A stretch of DNA of 64,000 nucleotides from Archilochus colubris. Its lineage: Eukaryota; Chordata; Aves; Apodiformes; Trochilidae. The stretch covers positions 28,510,826-28,574,825 of the forward strand of contig CM041115.1 of the NCBI GenBank assembly GCA_023079485.1, read 5' to 3'. Shown here one piece after another: positions 12,541 through 26,319 of this stretch (position 1 is its first letter; each line of letters begins with the position of its first letter). Position numbers and translations under genes: made by a program. The notes under the pieces are model-generated. The model made no database searches, was not told the origin of the DNA, and was given only the letters and a program-made list of their open reading frames with translations.

Positions 12541-13768
12541 AAATATTAATGATGTTGAGGTGAAATGTCTGAGGCCATAAATACACATGTAGGAAAACGC
12601 AAGAACCTGGACTCTCTGGCATTTTGCTCATGGTTTACAATGGATAAGACAAGTTACAGAGATGAAAAACTCCAAATGGTGTCAACACTGAAGGATTATA
12701 AAAAGCATATTCCTCATCCAGTGTGTCAGTCAACCAAAATTAAATCAAAATGTGTGAGAGCTCGGTGAACAGTGTTGCTTATATTCCCTGTCATGCTCAA
12801 GAGATCCTGGCCAGATTGCTTAGCTGCATGCCTTGTTGCTTGTTACTCCATGGCTATATACACAGTGTATCTGAGATAGTTTTGTTAAGTGAAATCACCT
12901 TCATTAACATCTTGCATAAAATTAGGTACACTAATTTCCCACAAATATAGGAATGAGTTAAAAGCCCTGCTGTGACTGCCAGCCTCTGAGAAGAGAGGGT
13001 GGTGGCTGCAGAGTGCTCTGCTCTGTGCTTGCAGAAGCAAGCAGTGCCACTGTGCAGGAAGGCTATTAGAGGGTAATTTCTTTGGTGGCAATGCTATTTA
13101 GGAAATGGCTTAATTTTAGTGTCTTTCCATTAACTTAGGCAGATGAGCTAGCTTCTACCTCACAGAAAATTTAGTAATACTGCACTCTGTGTAAAAGTGA
13201 AGCCCAAATCAAGAAAAGTTCTAATTATACAAAAAGAAGGAAAGCATACACTGGTGGTTTTTGTTGAAAGGATGAAAATGAGACCCTGATCAGGTATTGG
13301 ATCGTGTAGAAGAGAGAGTGAAAACGGGAAGTTGAGATCAATGTTTCTTTTGCATTCAAAACTTCTTATGCTATTGAGAAAGATTATATAAAACAGTGTA
13401 AAAATTGGCCACTGTTGGCACAGCACAGTGTGATACAAGGTATGATAACTGTGCTAGTCATTGTAGAGTTGTGGACAGCGCTGAGTCTGGAATGGTGTGA
13501 CTGTCAATCTGAAAACACATCTCCCTCCACAAACTATTTGAAGCAGCACAAGTTAGTTAACCACCAAGTTAGAAATGTGTTGCCAGCATCTTTTATCATG
13601 CAAATAAAACCATAAACTTCCTGCAATATGTGTGAGGCATACAGCTAGACCATAGCAAGACTGAGGCCATGGTATCTGACCCTGGAAGGAAGCTGGAGCT
13701 ATGGAGAGTTCTTAGACTGGAGGAAAACGTATGTGGGGCACTGACGCAGGTGAGTGGAAAGGTAACTT
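12541..13768. other. Unique sequence, nothing recognised
   Basis: The block at about 12960-13080 is richer in GC than its surroundings but matches no family that I know. The first 30 bases may still be CR1. Confidence 0.45.
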
Positions 13769-13980
13769 CACAGAATCATTCTGGTTGGAAAAGACTTTTA
13801 AAATCATTGAGTCCAACCATAATCTAATAATAATTCCCTATACCCAGGAAGAAGCAGCTAACAACGTGTTACAGCACCTGGACACTCACAAGTCCATGGG
13901 GTTGTATAACATAAGAGTACTGAGGGAGCTGGCAGAGGAGCTTGTCAAGCCTCTTTCCATCATTTATCAGCAGTCTTCTA
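13769..13980. mobile_element. CR1 remnant: minus-strand tail joined to plus-strand ORF2 piece
   Basis: Positions 13769-13824 are the reverse complement of the CR1 3' end (cacagaatcattctggttgg, then gagtccaacca). About 25 bases later, 13849-13980 reads on the plus strand as CR1 ORF2 reverse transcriptase (HLDTHKSMG, LRELAEELVKPLSIIYQQS). Two opposed pieces this close could be one copy with a 5' inversion and a large internal loss, or two insertions. Confidence 0.75.
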
Positions 13981-16900
13981 CATGAAGAGATAATTAGGTA
14001 CAAGATGAGATCAATAGTTGGAAGCTGAACCTGGAAGAGTGTTTCTGTTTACAGTGGATTTCAGGGATTACAGTGGGTTCAGGGAATTTACTCTGTGTTA
14101 CATTTAGGTTGATCCCCAGACCAAAACTCTCCATCACACATGTGTTTTGGTGATAGCTAAAGGCAAAAGGCTCAAGTGGACAGTCTTATGTGGAAAAAAG
14201 ACTGGGTAGTCTTATGACAGAGGGACCTGGTACAAGGCCCAGGGAATCTGTCCATGGTACAGGAAAATGACTCTAAGTAAAGAGACTATTTAAGTAGAGA
14301 CAATTAAAGGAAGTGCTGCAAAAATGCTCTGAACCAATCACTAGTGCAGATACAGCCTGAAGGAAACAATTTTTTCTTTGCCTGCTTTAATCACTATTGC
14401 AGGGTAAAAGATGAAATTTGTCTTCTCTCCTCTTTTTAAAGACATCTCCTAAATCAGGGCTTCCATCGTGTGTACTGGGTAATTTTAAAAGATTCTGAGT
14501 TTAGGCTACATATTCTTCCTCAGTAGCAGCTCTGTGCTTTTATTAACAGATTTGTTTCTCTGGGGATACTCTTCCTATGAATTTCAATGACAGTGAAATT
14601 TTCCAGGCAACTTGGACTTGGCCCTCAGACTCAACATGTCAGTTCACACCTAGCACTTATCCTGGCTATCAGAATAATTTTCAAACATTCTCACTATACT
14701 TGTATTTATCCATGCTGGGTAGTCCTGCTGAAGTCAGAATAAAGTTAAGTAGGTATGTACATCTTTGCAGAATGATGTCCTAAGGCTGTAAGGACCACAG
14801 ATTGTTAGGATGTATTTGCCTGGTCCTTTACAGGCAAAACCAAGTTGATCATGTTAATACTCCCTGCCAGCATGAGCTTTATGCGTTCTCACTGTGAGCC
14901 AGATGGGCCCTATAGCCAAAGCTAACTCAGAAATGAAGCCTACACAACAAAACTGGCTGCAAGGCAAGAGGAGTAGCCACAGACTGGCTGCAAGGTGATG
15001 GTAGCTACCAGTCCTGGTTGATCCAAATGTGAAGAGAGCAAGTTTAAAACTACTTGCAAACAGTGACATAGATATACTGTTTATTATTCATAGATATACT
15101 CTTTAGCCTACCAAGAGAATATTAGTTCCCACAATGACTTAATAGGAACTGTTCAGTGATAACTATTTATAGCATCATAGGCTTGCCTTTAAAATTTTGT
15201 ATTTGTTGCAATTTCTAATATGATTTCCTACAAGCTCCATTTTTAGATGTTATTGTTATTAGATGCTTTTAGATGTTATTGTTTTAACATTTCTAGATGT
15301 TATTCTTTCGGAAATGTGTTCTTCCCAAATATTTGCTCTATGATCTTTATATCCAGACATGCAAATGCTGACTGATGTAATTTTTACAAAAGTAGCATAG
15401 CCAATAAATCTGTTTATAGAAACAGAGATATATTCTTTGTGAGACATGACATTTACCCTAGGATCCATTATTTCCATTCCTTTACTCTCTTTTACCATGT
15501 ATTTTGCATTAGTGGATGTTCATGTTCTTGTTCTTTTATATTTTCATTTATATTTTACTTGTCTCTTTAGTATCTACTTCCCTTTTGTTTTGCTGATATC
15601 TGTGCCTTTGTGATAGTAGACTTTCAATTGATAAATAGTATATATTAGCAACAATTCTAATTAAACAAACCCATATTCTTATCCAGCTGTCAGAATGTAT
15701 AGCTCAGAGGTGGTACAGATAGTAAAATCAAGCAATATATACCTATATACAGTGCATATGAGTGCTGTTACAGTCTTAGAAATATCCATGTGCTATTGAA
15801 TTGGAACACTAACACAAATGCAGGACTAATGTTTTAATGAGCTAAATGTTACCTTCATGTAGATTTTTAGCTACTGATAATTAAGCTACTGAAATATGTT
15901 TGCAATTTATTTGTAATAATCTTAGACTATAACTGTAAAAGGTTTTATTTCATTTAAAAATATTAAAACTGTGCTAGAATTGAGTTATTGTGCTCTGAAG
16001 TCAGGAGACCACTAGCTGGCAATGTTACACAGCTATTCCTGTTGCAGATTCATTGCATAATATATCATAGTTCGACTCAAGACCTTTAATTTTAAAAATA
16101 GAAAAAGAAATTGGATTTCAGCGAGACTGGGCACTTCTGAATATTTCACTTTTAAGGCCCCAGTGTACATTAACAAGAAAAGAGGAAAGACAGTGGACAG
16201 AAATGGTTTCTGAATAACCTTTGCTTATAGGATTCCTTTGTTTCTCCAGTTCTGTGTGTTTTGTTTTAGCTTTGACTTTAAATGCCTTTTACTTACCTCA
16301 AACCATTCAGTGTATTGGAAAGGAGGCTTTTATAATAATATAACCTGCCAATAGCCTGGACTGTAATAGCAACTCTCTGACGGTCTGCTGTAGGTGTCCT
16401 CTATTTCACTTCAAGTATCTTTTCCTCACCTTCAAAATTGAATTCCTTACTGTCTATCCACTATTGTTTGTTTCTTATATCACGTTTTCTTCAACATCGT
16501 ATCCAACAATGGGAGCTACTCAAAGCTTAGGGCAATGAGGATGGCTACGAATTACTACATTTCTATGCTTATACAACAGATACTCCAGCTGCCATCATTC
16601 ACTGCACTCATTCATTTTTACCAGGCCTCTTACTTCAGTTTTAATTGTTGTTACAGTTTGAGATCATTTGCATACATCTTCTTAAACACATTCAGACAAT
16701 AAGACATACTACAGCATCTGAACAAAGAAGAATTTGCCCTCAAGTATCTTGGTGTCAGAATAATTTTTGTAACTACTACAAATTAAGCCCATTTCTAGTA
16801 TTTTAAGTAGATCTGTATTTCATTAGTAAGCAAGGTTTTCTACCACTGCACTAAACAGCGTCCCTTCTTAATTAATGGTTATTAAGGAAAACAAGGGTAG

Positions 16901-18423
16901 TTTTCAGAAGAATTGAGCTCCAGATTGCTTTCTTTGTTTGCCAGTGAGCACCATCTGAAAATACATCCAGTGCAGAAAGATATCTAGTGACTAAACAGTT
17001 TCTGAAGTAAACATATCATTAACCTTTCTAAAGTGAAGAGTTTCTCCCAAGACAGTAAACTTGTGTCAGATAAAAGACAAGAGAACAGTAAAGCAGGATA
17101 AACCATCAAAAGAGCTTTCATATTAAAGTCTAGCTGGCAGATATCAATAGTATGAAAGATACAGAAGTAGGCAATTACATACCCAAAACTCCACCTTTTG
17201 CTAGCATCCCAATCATATCCAAACTCCAGTAGGCAAACAGCTGGCTGAAAGCTACTTTATATTTTTAGATGAAAGCATGCTACATCTAAGATACAGTTGC
17301 AGTGTTCACATATCCATTCACTCCAAAGACAGCAATTTTCTTATAGCAGGGGATTCTTCATGTGTAGGGGAGACTTTTAGTAGCACATTTCAGTAGCACA
17401 TTAGTAGACAACTTCAGCCATGGTGGCCCAGATTTCCCTTATAGGGTGGATCAGGAAAGAGTACAAGTCGCTCTCTATGTTGAACGTATTCCATACTGAC
17501 CCCAGGATATACCCTCTCACTAAATCTGCCCCCTAGATGCCTCTGTTGACATGATTCCCAGTCACATTTTCTTTGTGTCTTTGTAATGGTTTTCAGTCCA
17601 CAAAGGCCTTGCTCTTCTTATTTCTGAAGGAACCAAATGAAAGCTTTGGCTAGAGAAAGAAAAGTGAACACTGTGAAGTGAGAATATAGAGGCCTATGTG
17701 CTAAGAGAACAAATAGGAATTACCCTTTTTCCAGAATTTTTACAGATATGAGAATCTCCAGACACTGCAATAACTGTAGCTATAACATTTTCAGACCCAA
17801 GCATGATCTCCTTTTCCAGAATCCATTTCAAACTCAAAGCAATATTTATCCTACTTCTTTATTTCCGCACATGAGTCTTCCCCAGTATAAATAAAACATA
17901 TGACTTTACAGTACAAAATGCTGCAAGCAATTTTTAAAATTAATTTTTCTCAGTGTTTCATTCTCTTACATTCCACTTAATATTAAAAATAGTAGACTGT
18001 GACCACTGAGTTTCATACAAGCATGAGTGTCCACTAACTGTCAAGAGGCATTATCCAGGTTTTTTGAAGGTAAAAAGAGTTTGTTTCCACGGAACAGGTC
18101 AGAAACAGCTCAAGTCTAAGCAACATCTTGCTAAATTACACTATGAAATTGATGCACTAAGCAAAAATTGCAATTACAGGCTAGAAGAATTTTATACCAC
18201 CAGAAAATGGCAGATCTATTAATTCTTTGACACCTGTAATATAACACATGCCTTCTAATTGGTTTCTCTTGAGATCACTACAGCTGCAAAGGAAATGAAT
18301 AACAGTAGATCAGTATGTTGCATTTCTATTTTTATTCCTCTGTCATCTGGAAGTCAGCAACCAGAACTTCTCCTTACTACTGTTGAAAAAACAATAAATT
18401 TTTTTCTTCAAATATATTAGCAA
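13981..18423. other. Unique sequence, minor local repeats only
   Basis: About 4.4 kb of AT-rich DNA. A short imperfect tandem array of a tagatgttatt unit lies at 15244-15306, and a small cagtagcacatt duplication lies near 17368-17405. No gene was recognised. Confidence 0.5.
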
Positions 18424-20138
18424 CAAAAGGAGGGATGAGAAGAATCTGATGGGAATGGATGTGGGAGAGACATAGTGACAGAGGAAAAGGCTGAGGTATT
18501 TAATGTCTTCTTTGTAGTAGAAAAAGCAATCGTTCTTGGAGGAGTACCCAGGTCCTGAGCTGGGAGACAGAGATGAGCAGCAGCATGGAGCCCCCCATGG
18601 GGAAGATGGCTACTGACCCGCTATACCACTTAGACATGCAGAATTCTACAGGGCTGGATGGGATCCACACAGGGGTACTGAAGAGCCTGCTAGAAGTGCT
18701 CACCAGGCCACTCCCTGTCATTTGTCAGCAGCCCTGGCTGACAGAGGAGGTTCCAGTTGAGTAGAGGTTGGCAAATGTGATGCTGATCTGCTAGATAGGT
18801 TGGAAGGAGAATCTGAGGAACAGGCCTATTAGTCTGACCTTGGTGCCGGGGAAGATTATGGGGGAGATATCTTGAGTGCCAAAACATGGTGTATGCAGGA
18901 CAACAAGGTCCAGTCAGCATGGTTTATGAAAGGCAGGTCCTGCTGGACTAAACTGATATGCTTCTACGACAAAATGACCCACACAGTGGATGGGGGAAAG
19001 TCCACTCTGCATACCTCAAGGTTGCATACCTTGACTTCAGTAAAAAGTACCTGACAGCATTTCACACAGCATTCTGCTGGAGAAACAGGCTACATAATAT
19101 GGTTTGGATGGGCATACTTTACACTGGGTAAAAAAATTACTGGCTGTTGGATAGCCAGGCCCAAACAGCTGTGGTAAATAGAATTAAATCGAGCAGGTGA
19201 CCACTCACAAGTAGTGTTTCCCAGGGATCAGGGCCCAGTTCTGTTTAATATAATTATCTATGATCTAGATAAGGTGATAGAGTGCAATTTCATTAAGTTT
19301 GCAGATGATACCAAGTTGGGTGGGCATGTTGATCTTCCTGAGGGTAGAAAAACTCTGCAGAGGGACCTGGACAGGCTGGATTGATGGACTGAGGCCAGTT
19401 ATATGAGATTCCACAATACCAAGTGCTGAGTTTAACAACCCCATGCAATGCTACAGGCTTGGGGAGGAGTGGCTGGAAAGCTGCCAAGCAGAAAAAGACC
19501 TGGGGTGTTGGTCAACAACCAGCTCAATGTGAGCTAAGAGGTGGCAAAGGTCAAGAGCATCCTGGCTTGTATCAGAAATAGTGTGCATGGCAGGACTAGA
19601 GAATGGTTGTTTTCCTGTACGTGGCACTGGTGAGGCCACATTTTGGGTACTGTGTTCAGTTTTGGTCCCCTCATACAAGAAAGACATTGAGTTGCTTGAG
19701 TGTGTCCAAAGAAGGGCAAAGAAGCTGGTGAAAAGTCTAGAGAAAAAGTCCTAAAGGGAGAGGCTGAGGGAACTGGGAATGTTTAGTTTGGAGAAGAGGA
19801 TCCTGAGGGGAGACCTCATCACTCTCTACAAGTACCTGAAAGGAGGTTGTGGAGAGGTGGGTGCTGGCCTCTTCTCTCAAGTAAATAATGATATAACTAG
19901 AGCAAATGGCCTAAAGTTGCACCAGGGGAGGCTTAGACTACATTTGAAGGAGCATTTCCTTACTGAAAGAGTAATCAGACACTGGAACGGGCTGCTTTGG
20001 GAGGTAGTGGAACCACCATCCCTGGAGGTATTTAAAAGATGCAAAGATGTGGTGCTTAGAAACCTGGTTCAGTGTTAATGAGTGGACTTAATGAACTTAA
20101 ACTTCTTTTCCAATCTAAATGATTCTGTGATTCTAAAT
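18424..20138 (+). mobile_element. CR1 LINE, 1.7 kb, decayed ORF2 reverse transcriptase and 3' end
   Basis: The left end is inside ORF2, upstream of the polymerase core (TEEKAEVFNVFF near 18480). The palm motif FADD, the CR1 form of the YxDD catalytic box, is intact at 19298-19309 and followed by TKLGG. Past it come the thumb region and the [18 protein letters not shown] block near 19770, then the 3' end with two tgattct units at about 20119-20133. Many stops and frame changes break ORF2. The 5' end, ORF1 and endonuclease are missing. This is the longest plus-strand CR1 in the window. Confidence 0.93.
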
Positions 20139-22540
20139 GAGCTTCTTAAGATAGTGTCTTCTCTGAAATGGTGACACTGGATCTAATCAAGATAGAGGCT
20201 ATTAAAAAAAGTTTGTTTTGATCAGCTGTTAAACAAGTGAAGTGTTTGCTGGAAGTAGTTTAGCAGAGAAGACACGCTCAATTTTGGCAAAGACCTGGAC
20301 CAATAGACACAACTAAATAGATGGAATTATGGTGATAAAATGGTGGTTGTTATTGCACTTCTTTGTAATAAATTTTACTGTTTTGACAACAATTATACTG
20401 CTCCACTCCCTTGTGAAAATTCATCAGGGTTTCTTAAAAAAAAAAAAAAAAAGAAAAAAACCAAAAGAAAAAGGATCGAGCTAGGGAAATGGGCATCTTC
20501 TTAATTTATCCAATAATCTGTGGAGAATTATTTACCTAGAATCACCAAAACTGCAGAGAGTTGTCCTTTATGGCTCTCATTCTTAAAGGAACCCACACTA
20601 TCAAACTGTTTTTATTTCCACCATTTTTAAAAATTCAGTTACTTTTCCATATTAACTGGATATTTTTTATTAATGTTGATTTCATTATAAGGATTGTCTT
20701 GAAAGAGGCAGTAAATAGTAGAACAAACCCAAAAAAGACTGTTTCTGTGTATACCCCTAACCCTTTTAGTCTTGCTTACTGTAACAAGAATTTAAACATG
20801 CAAAAATATTACTGAATGCTAGATTGGTGGATTTTTATGTGTTGTGCACCTATTTAACATGATGGAAGACTGTTTTCCAACAGGAGTCATGCCATTTTCA
20901 CATTTGTTTTACTGAAATGCAGACCTCAACAGGAGGCTATGGTTATGTAAGCACACTGGCTCAAACATACAAAATGGTATCATGGTTGTAGTTTATCATG
21001 GTTGTGAAATATAATTTGCTCTTATGGTCTTGTAATTTCCCCACTCTGCTTGACTTCATCTCGTCACTTTCTGAGTGGCAACATAAAATATTTAGAAACT
21101 TTCTTTTGCAATTCTCCTGCAGAAACAATGTTCGCTATACCTGATAGATTTTCCTTGTTGTTCTTTCTGTTTTGAATGTGAAAATGTGAGAACTGCAAAG
21201 TTAAATTTTCTTGTCTTGAGGCAGAATACTTACCAGCTAATAAATTGCTGCAATTTTTAATGATGTCTTCTGATATGACTATCTAGTTTTTATTTTATTT
21301 GTTTTCAGTCTGTTCCCTTTCACAAATGAAGGGGAAATATTGAAAATATTATTTCCTGTCTGCTTGTGTATTGCGAAGGAATGTTTTGTTTGTCAGCTGA
21401 GGACTCTGTGCAGTAGGACAATTTTTTCCTTGCTCTATACAATGTGTCAGATTATGTTGTAAAGGTCAAGACTCATATCATGTTAATTATAGAAGTGTTT
21501 TGAATACCTATTCACCCATTCCTTAGTAAGACTATTTCCTTAAAAAATGAATCTCCAAGGTACCACATCTATTTTTAATATGTTTTTGCCTATTATCTTT
21601 ACTTAATCTTTGTTTTTATCTGTGAGACTTGAAAATGAACAAGTTATTAGATAATTAGAGTATTAGATAATTCTAATACTATCTGTGAAATGCAGTTCAT
21701 CCTGATTCTGTATCAGATTAGTACTGCCACCTTTGATTGTATCCCCCTACTAATTTGAACTAAGATATAGAGTGTATCAGGGAGTTACAAGCTGAAAGGC
21801 AGAAGGTAGGTTACTTTTGTGTTTGGCTCCAGAGGAGCTTTTGCTAGAATACTGGATCATTTTTGACTGCAAAATTCCTGGTAGAAGTTGATAAGTCTGA
21901 GAGGATTTAGAGAAGACTCAAAAGAGTGAGGAGATTGCTGTAAATTGAGAGACTTACAGAAAAGGTGTGGCTTATCAAGGAGACAAGGAAGGAATTATGA
22001 TTTATAGGCATCTCAGAAGGCACAGACATCTGCTAATAGATGTATGAGAAACAGAGATTGAAATTATAAAAGAAGACCCAAAATTTTGAAATTAAAATAG
22101 ACAACTTTGGGTTTGAAATTAAGACTGTCACCAATGGCAATATAAAACTGGAACAATGTAGTAGAAGACACAGTGGATTATCTGTTTTGTTTGTTTGAGA
22201 TTCAGATTTTTGGAATGCTCATTTTTCAAGGAAGAATTTAGGTACATGGCCTGTGTTATGAGAACAGCAGTACTTTTTTGGTAGTTCTTTCTGCCTTTCT
22301 GCTTCGTAAATTTTTCATGAATAAAACCATCACTACAGTCTTCAGAAAAAGGTTTAATATATCTTGTTGTTCCAATTTTTTTCCCTGTAGTACTGCCTAC
22401 TAAGTGATGAATATTAAAGGACTGATATTGATATAACCTTCAAAAAGATAACAAAAAAACAAAACCAAAACCCCCCACATTTCCACATAGTGCAATATAC
22501 AGAATAAAGAAAAGAACCTTTAATCTCACACAGGATCTTT
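20139..22540. other. Unique sequence with an A-rich tract
   Basis: An A-rich tract lies at 20436-20472. A small AT-rich repeat with dyad character (tattagataatt, twice) lies at 21643-21676. No gene was recognised. Confidence 0.5.
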
Positions 22541-23638
22541 GTGATCACACAGAACTGTCACATTGGAAAAGACCTCTGACATTGCTGCATCCAACTGTCA
22601 GGATCCCTCTCCTCCTGAATAAAATATATATCTCAATATCTGTATCACCCATTAGAGCATGTCCTGAGTGCTTCATCTGTATGTTTTTTAAATACTTCCA
22701 GGGATGGTGATACCACCACTTCCCTGGGCAGCCCATTTTAACACATAACTACCCTCTTGGTAAATAAATTGTTCCTAATATCTAGTCTAAACCTCCCTGG
22801 TGCAACTTCAGCCACTTAATCTAGTCCTATCATTGTTCGCTTGAGAATAGGGGTCAGCTTTGACCTCACTACAACCTCCTCTCTGATACTCCTCCTCCTC
22901 TCTGGTAGAGAGTGATGACGTCTCCCCTCAGAATCCTCTTCTCCAAACTAAACACTCCCAATTCCTTCAGCCTCTCCTCATAGGTCTTTTTCTCTAGACC
23001 TTTCATCAGCTTGGTTGCCCTTCACTGAACTCTCTCCAGCAGCTCAATGTCTTTCTTGTAGCGAGGGGCCCAGAACTGAACAAATTACTCAAAATGTGGT
23101 TTCATCAATGCCGAGTACAGAGAGGAATGATCACTTCTCTAGTCCTGCCGTGCACACTATTTCTAATACAAGCCAGGATGCTGCTGGCCTTCTTGGCCAC
23201 CTGGGTGCGCTGCTGACTCATTTTTATCTGGCTGTCCAACAGCGGGACCTTTTCTGCTTGGCATCTTTCCAGTGACTCTTCCAGAAGCCTATAGCATTGA
23301 ATAGAGTTGTGACCAAAGTGCAGGATCAAGAACTTGGCCTTGTTGCACCTTATTTTATTGAGCTTGGCCCAGTGGTCCAGCCTGCCCAGGTCTCTTTGCA
23401 GAGCCTTCCTACCCTCAAACAGATCAACGTTCCCACCCAACTTGGTGTCATCTGCAAATTTGCTGGGGAAGCACTCAATCCTCCCCATCTAGATCTTTAA
23501 TGAAGATAATGAACAGAACCTTCCCCAACACTGAGTCCTGGGGAATACTGCTGGTGATAAGCTGCCAACTGGATTTAGTTCCAGTGACTACAAGTCTCTG
23601 GGCTCTGTCATGTAGCCAGTTTTTAACTCAATGAAGAG
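22541..23638 (-). mobile_element. CR1 LINE, 1.1 kb, minus strand, intact palm motif
   Basis: The 3' tail is at 22541 and the 5' truncation near 23638. Positions 23488-23105 on the minus strand stay open for 127 codons and include FADDTKLGG with both catalytic aspartates, then the thumb-like stretch down to HGRTREVIIPL. The frame breaks beyond that. It ends directly beside the tail of the next CR1. Confidence 0.92.
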
Positions 23639-23640
23639 TA

Positions 23641-25177
23641 TTACAGAGTCACAGAATTATCAGAGTTGGTAGGGAACCATAGAGATCATCTAGTCCAACT
23701 CTCCCACTAAAGCAGAATCACCTAGAGCACATTACACATGGCTGCATCTATGAAGGTTTTGAATATCTCCAGAGAAGGGGACTTCACAACTTCCCTGGGC
23801 AGCCTGTGCCTGTCCCTTGTCATCCTCAGAGAAAATAAGATTTTTCTTACTATTAAATAGAACTTTCTTTGTTCCAACTTATGCCTGTTGCCCCTTGTCC
23901 TGTCCTAGGAAATACTGAGAAGAGTCTGGCTCAATCTTCCGTACAGCCACTCTTTAGATACTTGTAGGCACTGATAAGGTCTCCCCTCAGCCTTCCCTTC
24001 TCCAGGCTACAGCCTCTCAGCTCTCTCAGCCTTTCCTTATAAGAGAGATGTCCAATCCCCCAGTCATCTTTGTTGCCCTGTGCTGGACTCTCCAGTAGTT
24101 CCCTGTCTTTCTTAAACTGGGGAGCCCAGAACTGGAGGCAGAATTCCATCTGTGACCTCACCAGTGCAGAGTAGAGGGGGACAATGACCTCCCTCAACCT
24201 ACTTGTCACATTCTTCTTTATGCAACCCAAGATTCTGTTGGTCATCTTTGCAATAGGGACTCATTTCTGGCTCATGGATAATTTACCAGGTATCAGAACT
24301 CCCAGATCCTTCTCCTCAGAACAGCTTTGCAGCAGGTCCACCCCTAACCTATATTGGTGCTTGGACTTCTTCCTCCTTCTGAGCAGGACCCGACACTTGC
24401 TTTTATTGAACCTCATTATTTTCCTCTCTGACCAGCTTTCCAGACTGTCCAGATCATGTTGCACTGGAGCGTCAGCAACCCCTCATAGTTTTGTATCATC
24501 AGTGAATTTGCTGAGGATACACTCTGTCCCCTCATCCAGGTCATTGATAAAGATGATGAACAAGACCAGGCCAAGTAGTGACCCCTGGGAGTCACCACTG
24601 GTTACAGGCCTCCAAATCAACCACCCTCCATTGCTCACCACCTTCTAAATTGCATCACACAGCCAGCTCTCCATCCACTTCTGGGCACTCATAAATCTAT
24701 GGGTCTTGATGAGATGCACCCCCAGGTGCTCAGGGAACACAGAGAAGTCATCGATAGGTCACTCTCTATCATCTTTGACAAGTCATGGGGATCAGGAGAG
24801 CTGCATGAGAACTGGAGGAAAGCAAAAGTCATTCCAGTCTTCAAAAAGGGTAAGAAAGAGGACCCAGGTAACTATAGACCAGTCAGCATCACCTCCATCC
24901 CTGGAGAGATGATGGAAAAACTTATCTTTAGCAGTGTCTCTAGGCATATAAAGGACAAGATGGTCATTAGGAGCACTCAGCTTCAAGGGGAAGTGATATT
25001 TAACCAACCTGATAGCCTTTTATGGGGACATAACCGGGTGGATGCATGATGGTATTGCTGTGGATGTCATTTATCTAGAACTCAGAAAAGCACCTCACAC
25101 CATCTCCCACAGCATCCTTGCAGCTAAACTGAGGAAATGTGGTCTGGATGATAAGATAGTGAGGTAGATTATGAAAG
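23641..25177 (-). mobile_element. CR1 LINE with 5' inversion (twin-priming form)
   Basis: Positions 23641-24685 are a minus-strand CR1 from its 3' tail up to the ORF2 block that begins with WMESWL. At about 24686 the sequence switches to the plus strand and reads the part of ORF2 lying just upstream of that block: KSMG-like start, MHPQVLREH, VIPVFKKGKKEDPGNYRPVS, then LRKCGLDDKIVR at the outer end near 25165. The outer end of the inverted piece is therefore contiguous in the element with the start of the minus piece, with about 10 bases of overlap. That order is the mark of one insertion with an inverted 5' part, not of two copies. In the plus piece 24699-25049 is open for 116 codons. Confidence 0.82.
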
Positions 25178-26319
25178 TAGTCTTTAAACGAAATGGTAAA
25201 TAGCTTTGTACATATTGATGCATTTTGGTTTTGGTTTTTTATTATTATTATTAGAACTATGAATATTCTGATTGTGCATTGTAAAAGTAGTAATTGCTTT
25301 TCTTTGATCTGTATTTTTGATAGTTAGGTGGAAAATTAACTCTTTATGTATAATGTATTAGTTTTTGACATGTCTAGAGTAAGACAGCTTTAAAAACTGC
25401 CACAGTGACTGCATTCATCTCTGATGAGATTTCAATGTAATCAAGGATGATTGGTCACTCTGATGTGAATTTCCAAAGCAAAATACAGAAAACAGTATGT
25501 GCCTTTGTCCCTAATAATTTTCTCTTTTAGATAGAGAAAAATATTCTTTTTTTCCTGCGTGTACTGGGAAAAAATGGTAATTTAATGGACAGTAAGAATG
25601 ACACTGGGAATTTTGAGACTTTTCCAGGTCCAAACAGATGTGCTCTGATCAGTATACCATAAATAGTCATTTTCAAGAGTGTCAGCTTTAGTTCTTTGCT
25701 GCCTGCTTTATTTTTGAGCCAGAGAGAATACACCTGTGAATAAATCTCACCAAACTGTCAACCTGCCTGGTCTTTCCCAGATTGCAAAGTATCTCTTGAA
25801 TTGATTATTTTGTGTCTGATTTCTACAAGAATAAGTGTTACTGTAGCTGTAAGAAACAACAAAACTGCTTTTTTTTCCTATTCTGCTTTGAGTGAATTTG
25901 ATGTTATTTTTAGTTTTCTAATAATACATAAAGATCTATCGGGAGATTTTGTTGTTTGTTCAGAGGATGACAATCTGGGCTCTGTAGCAATTTAAGATAA
26001 AAATGTATCTTGATATAATGTGCTCTTTCTTCAGGGTCATGGCTTTGTTGGAGCTGGTTTGAGACATAATTAAGATATAGCTACTCTCTCTGGAGAAATT
26101 GGAGACCAAAAGACCAAACATATTCTTCACTGATAGCAAGTGAGCAGCTTTCTCAGCTACATCCCGGGTTTGCTCTCCAGGGCAGCCAGGTTGTCTTTCT
26201 AAAACATGGAGGCTGTGACCATAAGGCTCTCTAAGGTTCCAAGCAACTATTGACTTTGTCTGTGGCTGGGGCCTGCTCTGGAACCTGTAACATGGATTAA
26301 TTACTTCCATGAATTCCAG
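25178..26319. other. Unique sequence, nothing recognised
   Basis: A run of ordinary AT-rich DNA. The segment at about 26130-26320 is richer in GC and stays open on the minus strand, but I recognise no family in it. Confidence 0.45.

Noticed and set aside
24184..24648. 154-codon plus-strand open frame rich in Leu/Ser
   Set aside because: It is the antisense of the minus-strand CR1 ORF2; the sense frames carry the known CR1 motifs.
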